From Devosia sp. (lineage in GTDB: Bacteria > Pseudomonadota > Alphaproteobacteria > Rhizobiales > Devosiaceae): a stretch of 9,188 nt of DNA. This document shows, in pieces, positions 6,470 through 9,188 of this stretch. The notes under the pieces are model-generated. The model worked only from the letters and a program-made list of their open reading frames with translations, made no database searches and was not told the origin of the DNA. The position numbers and the translations under genes were made by a program. Every line of letters starts with the position of its first letter. Positions within the stretch are counted from its first letter, which is position 1. The stretch covers positions 1 through 9,188 of the forward strand of contig JAQGKH010000182.1 in the NCBI GenBank assembly GCA_028290225.1, in the 5' to 3' direction.

Positions 6470-6910
6470 TTAGTTCGGGCTCACATTGTCGGCAGGATCG
6501 GGTTCATCGCCGCGATCGCTGATGGAGCCGTCGACGCCATCGCCGTCTTCACCATCAAATCCGGCTCCCGGGTCCCCAGGCAGAGCGCCCGAATCGGGCA
6601 GCAGCAGCTCGAACAAGGCGTCGATGTCGGCCTGGAACTCGGGATCGGGTTCGTTGAGGGTCCAGACCGTCGCCCGCACCGCCGTGAAGGATGCGTTGGC
6701 GGCATCGAGCGACACGCCACCGGTCACCAGGACACCGGAATAGGTGTTGATCGCCGTTTCGCAGTTCGGCACCGTGCCGACTGGCAAGGAGCAGTTGTAC
6801 CGCACGGCTTCGTATTGGGATTCATAGCCGGCCACAGGTGCTGCATAGGCAGCTGGCGCCAGAGGGATCAAGGCGAGGGCAAGCAAGCTCGCCGGCAGAA
6901 CGCTACGCAT
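6470..6910 (-). CDS. Small secreted Asp-rich protein (hypothetical)
   Basis: A 146-residue protein with a clear Sec signal peptide: short basic start, hydrophobic core LLALALIPLA, and an AYA cleavage site after about residue 23. The mature part has Cys40 and Cys50, likely a disulfide, then a mixed segment to about residue 105. The C-terminal tail (117-146) is rich in Gly, Asp and Pro, with ten acidic residues between 119 and 141 including DGEDGDGVDG; it is calcium-binding in character but fits no exact EF-hand or dockerin spacing. ATG at 6910 follows GAGG (6918-6921) at 7 bases. It is 167 bases downstream of the Wzc-type gene on the same strand and ends at a strong terminator, so it is the last gene of that unit or has its own promoter in the AT-rich leader. 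I do not recognise the family; a periplasmic or surface role tied to the glycan is a guess. Confidence 0.85.
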   Translation of the reverse strand: MRSVLPASLLALALIPLAPAAYAAPVAGYESQYEAVRYNCSLPVGTVPNCETAINTYSGVLVTGGVSLDAANASFTAVRATVWTLNEPDPEFQADIDALFELLLPDSGALPGDPGAGFDGEDGDGVDGSISDRGDEPDPADNVSPN

Positions 6911-6939
6911 AAGATTACCTCAGGTTCAAGCTGCACGCA

Positions 6940-6968
6940 GTTCTGCAGCGCTGGACTGACTACGTCAA
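6940..6968 (-). promoter_or_regulatory. Candidate sigma-70-type promoter for the secreted-protein gene
   Basis: On the minus strand TTGACG (6968-6963) matches the -35 consensus at five of six positions and is followed after exactly 17 bases by CAGAAC (6945-6940), a weak -10. The start codon is about 29 bases beyond. A dyad TGAC-N3-GTCA (6957-6967) overlaps the -35. The stretch 6961-7000 is about one-third G+C, far below its surroundings, as expected of a regulatory region. Confidence 0.3.
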
Positions 6969-7064
6969 TCTATCTAAGTACTTTGTTTACCAAAAGCCTT
7001 AACGCGGCGCAATGGTTGCAGGCCGGCGGCAGCGGGAATGCAATCCATCAACCCGCCGATGCGC

Positions 7065-7087
7065 GCAGCCCGTTGTTTCAGGGCTGC
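7065..7087 (-). other. Hairpin enclosing the Wzc-type gene stop codon
   Basis: GCAGCCC (7065-7071) and GGGCTGC (7081-7087) form a perfect 7-bp stem with a 9-base loop that contains the stop codon (7078-7080). No T-tract follows on the minus strand, so transcription may continue into the secreted-protein gene; the hairpin could serve as a pause, partial terminator or RNA-stability element. Confidence 0.4.
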
Positions 7088-9188
7088 TCCACATAGTAAT
7101 CGCCGTAGCGGGCCTGGAAGCGCGACCGGGCCATTTCTTCCTGGTTGAGCACCACCAGCACCGGCGCACCAGCACCGGCGGCTTCCTGCAGGGCCGCAAG
7201 GGACTTGCGGGCTTCGGTCTGCGGCGTGCTGGCCCAGCGCACCACAAACACCGCAGCGGTGGCGAAGCGGGCAAGATAAAGCCCGTCCACCACCGGGGCG
7301 AGCGGGGGTGAATCGATCACCACCACGTCGAACACCTTGCCAGCCGCTTCGAGCAGGCGTTGGAACCCGCTGCCCGACACCAGCTGGTCGGTGGGAATGT
7401 CGCTGCGCCGTGCGCCCATCAGCACGGTCAGGTTGGTTTGCGTGTCCTTGCTGATGATGGAGCGGATCTCCATGCTTCCGGAGCTGTCGGCCAGGAAATC
7501 CAGCAGCCCTTCGGAGGGCTCCATGTTCAAGGCGCGGTGGATACTGGGCTTGCGCAGGTCACCATCGATCAGCAGGGTGGCGCGGCCGGCCAGCGCGTAG
7601 GACCGGGCCAGCGCCAGGGCGGTGGTGGTCTTGCCTTCATTGGGCAGGGTCGAGGTTACGATGACCACGACCTTGGGTGCGCTGCGGGTCGCCGGTGTAG
7701 CGCCGTCGCGACTGGATTGATCGATTGCCGCGCGGATGCGCCGGATGGCTTCGGCAAACACCGACAGGGGCGCGTTGACCACCGCGTCCGCCGGAATGGC
7801 GGTGCTGTTGCGCGCTGGCTTCTGGACGGGCAGCGCGGCCGCCACCCGGTGGCGCAGCACCGCTTCGGTTTGCTGCTCGGAGGTGAACCCACCAATGAAG
7901 TTCTCATAAAGGAAGGCCAGCCCGATCCCCAGGCCCAATCCCGCCAGGGCCGCGAGCAGCAGGTTCATGTTGGTGTTGGGAAAGCTGGGGCGGGTGGGGG
8001 CCAGCGCCGGCGACACGATCCGGCTGTCGGCGATCTGCAAGGCGGCCTGGGCGTCCAGATCCTGCACGCGCGCCAGCAGGGTTTCATATTGACGGCGCGC
8101 CAGTTCGGCACCCTGCTGCAGCTCATAAATGTCGGTCAGCACATCGGCGGGCAGCTGGCTGCTGAGCACACTTTGCCGGATCTGCTGGCGCAGCGCCTGT
8201 TCGCTGCTGTCGGCTTGGCCGATCCGGCTGCGCAGATTGCCAAGCTCGGAGGTAGCCACATCCTGCAGGCGCCCTTCGATGGCATCCAGCTGGGCGCGCA
8301 GGTCCACCGCCACCGGCGAAGCCTCGGCCGCCGCTTGCAGCGAGGTGCTCAGTTCGGCGCGCTGGCGCTCCAGTTCGCGCAGGGCATCGGAGGCCAGCAG
8401 TTCGGCGGTGTTCTGCCAGTTCTGCGTGGCGACGCTGCGGGCGGCAAGGTCGGCGGTGCTGGCCTGCTGGTCGCGGGCGGCGCGCAGCTCATCGATCTGG
8501 GCGCGCAACTGCGAGATGGTGCCGCCCGAGCTTTGCTGCTCGATGCGGGCGATGTTTTCGTCGATGAAGCTGTCGAATGCGCCTTCCGATTGCACGATGG
8601 CGCCGCGCGCCTGGGTGATCCGCTCCTGCAACACGTCGCGGGACACCAGGGTGCTGTCCACCTTGCCGCGCACCTGTTCCTCGATATAGGCGGTGGCCAC
8701 GGCATTGGCGAGACGGGCGGCCTGGGCGGGGTCGCCCGAGCGCGCCTGCACCGCGATCAGATAGGTGAGGCCGCGCCGCTGGGCACTCACCGCGGCACGC
8801 AGTTTGTTGAGCACCTCGGCCAGGGCCTCGTCCCCAGTGGGCAGGGTCGGCTCGCCCAGGCGCAAAAAGCTCATGATGCGGGCCCGCAGCCCCAGCGACA
8901 CGCCATAGTTCGGATCGGTCAGCAGGTTCTCGTTGCGGATCACCTCCAGCAGCACGGTGTCGGACCGCACCAGTTCCACTTCGCTTTCCACCCGCGCATT
9001 GTCGCTGCTCGAATTGACGAACTGCGCCTGCGGGTTCAGCAGATCCTTGCTGGATGGATCAACCAGCACCAGGGCGGCCGCCGTATAAACCGGCTTGAGC
9101 GCCAGGCTCACCAATGCCGCAAGCCCCGCCACCAGCAAGGCGGTGACGAGGATCAGCCGCACCTGGCGGCGCAGCAGCCCAAGAATGG
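7078..9188 (-). CDS. wzc: Wzc/ExoP-type polysaccharide co-polymerase and tyrosine autokinase, N-terminus outside the window
   Basis: An inner-membrane protein that sets glycan chain length and drives export through autophosphorylation cycles. The frame is open to the window edge, and the in-frame residues ILGLLRRQ precede the internal Met at 9162, so the true start lies beyond 9188. Numbering from that Met: first transmembrane helix 3-22 (Wzz domain), long coiled-coil-rich periplasmic region to about 375, the proline-rich APTRPSFPN (388-396), second helix about 400-420, then a cytoplasmic BY-kinase domain with EX2RX2R (Glu471, Arg474, Arg477; an oligomerisation motif), Walker A STLPNEGKTT (504-513), Walker A' LLIDGDLRKP (530-539) and Walker B VVVIDSPP (613-620). 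The tail ends RYGDYYVEQP with only three tyrosines (686, 689, 690), a short phosphorylation cluster. Fusion of both domains in one chain is the proteobacterial form. The symbol denotes the family; exoP would be equally apt. Confidence 0.96.
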   Translation of the reverse strand, partial: ILGLLRRQVRLILVTALLVAGLAALVSLALKPVYTAAALVLVDPSSKDLLNPQAQFVNSSSDNARVESEVELVRSDTVLLEVIRNENLLTDPNYGVSLGLRARIMSFLRLGEPTLPTGDEALAEVLNKLRAAVSAQRRGLTYLIAVQARSGDPAQAARLANAVATAYIEEQVRGKVDSTLVSRDVLQERITQARGAIVQSEGAFDSFIDENIARIEQQSSGGTISQLRAQIDELRAARDQQASTADLAARSVATQNWQNTAELLASDALRELERQRAELSTSLQAAAEASPVAVDLRAQLDAIEGRLQDVATSELGNLRSRIGQADSSEQALRQQIRQSVLSSQLPADVLTDIYELQQGAELARRQYETLLARVQDLDAQAALQIADSRIVSPALAPTRPSFPNTNMNLLLAALAGLGLGIGLAFLYENFIGGFTSEQQTEAVLRHRVAAALPVQKPARNSTAIPADAVVNAPLSVFAEAIRRIRAAIDQSSRDGATPATRSAPKVVVIVTSTLPNEGKTTTALALARSYALAGRATLLIDGDLRKPSIHRALNMEPSEGLLDFLADSSGSMEIRSIISKDTQTNLTVLMGARRSDIPTDQLVSGSGFQRLLEAAGKVFDVVVIDSPPLAPVVDGLYLARFATAAVFVVRWASTPQTEARKSLAALQEAAGAGAPVLVVLNQEEMARSRFQARYGDYYVEQP

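Noticed and set aside
6248..7096. A 282-codon plus-strand frame running from the Wzy-like gene to the end of the Wzc-type gene
   Set aside because: It crosses a strong terminator and is antisense to a gene with signal peptide and ribosome-binding site; its sequence shows no domain.

Overview
The window is GC-rich (roughly 60-65% G+C by eye) and reads as an alphaproteobacterial chromosome segment, probably Hyphomicrobiales (Devosia-like at a guess; this rests on codon bias and protein style only). It carries part of a cell-envelope or exopolysaccharide locus next to the tail of a sugar-uptake operon. No rRNA, tRNA, CRISPR array, insertion sequence or phage gene was seen.

Layout. (1) 1-1375, plus strand: the 3' end of a CUT2-type sugar ABC ATPase gene and its complete RbsC-like permease, 7 bases apart. 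(2) 1482-2438, plus: UDP-glucuronate decarboxylase (uxs). (3) 2459-3763, minus, convergent with uxs: UDP-glucose 6-dehydrogenase (ugd). Together the two enzymes run UDP-glucose -> UDP-glucuronate -> UDP-xylose. (4) 3881-4021, minus: a very short ORF for a single-pass membrane protein with a glycine stripe and a good ribosome-binding site. (5) 4247-6324, plus: a two-gene unit, a 227-residue membrane-anchored helical protein with a TTG start, overlapping by ATGA an O-antigen ligase/polymerase-family membrane protein. (6) 6470-9188, minus, convergent with the previous unit: a small secreted Asp-rich protein with a clear intrinsic terminator, downstream of a Wzc/ExoP-type co-polymerase and tyrosine autokinase whose N-terminus lies beyond the window.

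How it fits: ugd and uxs make acidic and pentose nucleotide-sugar donors; the Wzy/WaaL-family protein polymerises or ligates the glycan; the Wzc-type kinase controls chain length and export. The 227-residue protein, the small membrane protein and the secreted acidic protein have no function I can name and are the accessory parts most worth pursuing. No glycosyltransferases, flippase or outer-membrane exporter are in the window, so the locus is incomplete here.

Regulatory structure that stands out: a 9-bp stem that buries the ugd ribosome-binding site; stop codons sitting in or at dyad symmetries for several genes; a CtrA-like half-site pair in the divergent region near 4081-4095; and an AT-rich promoter-like stretch before the secreted-protein gene.
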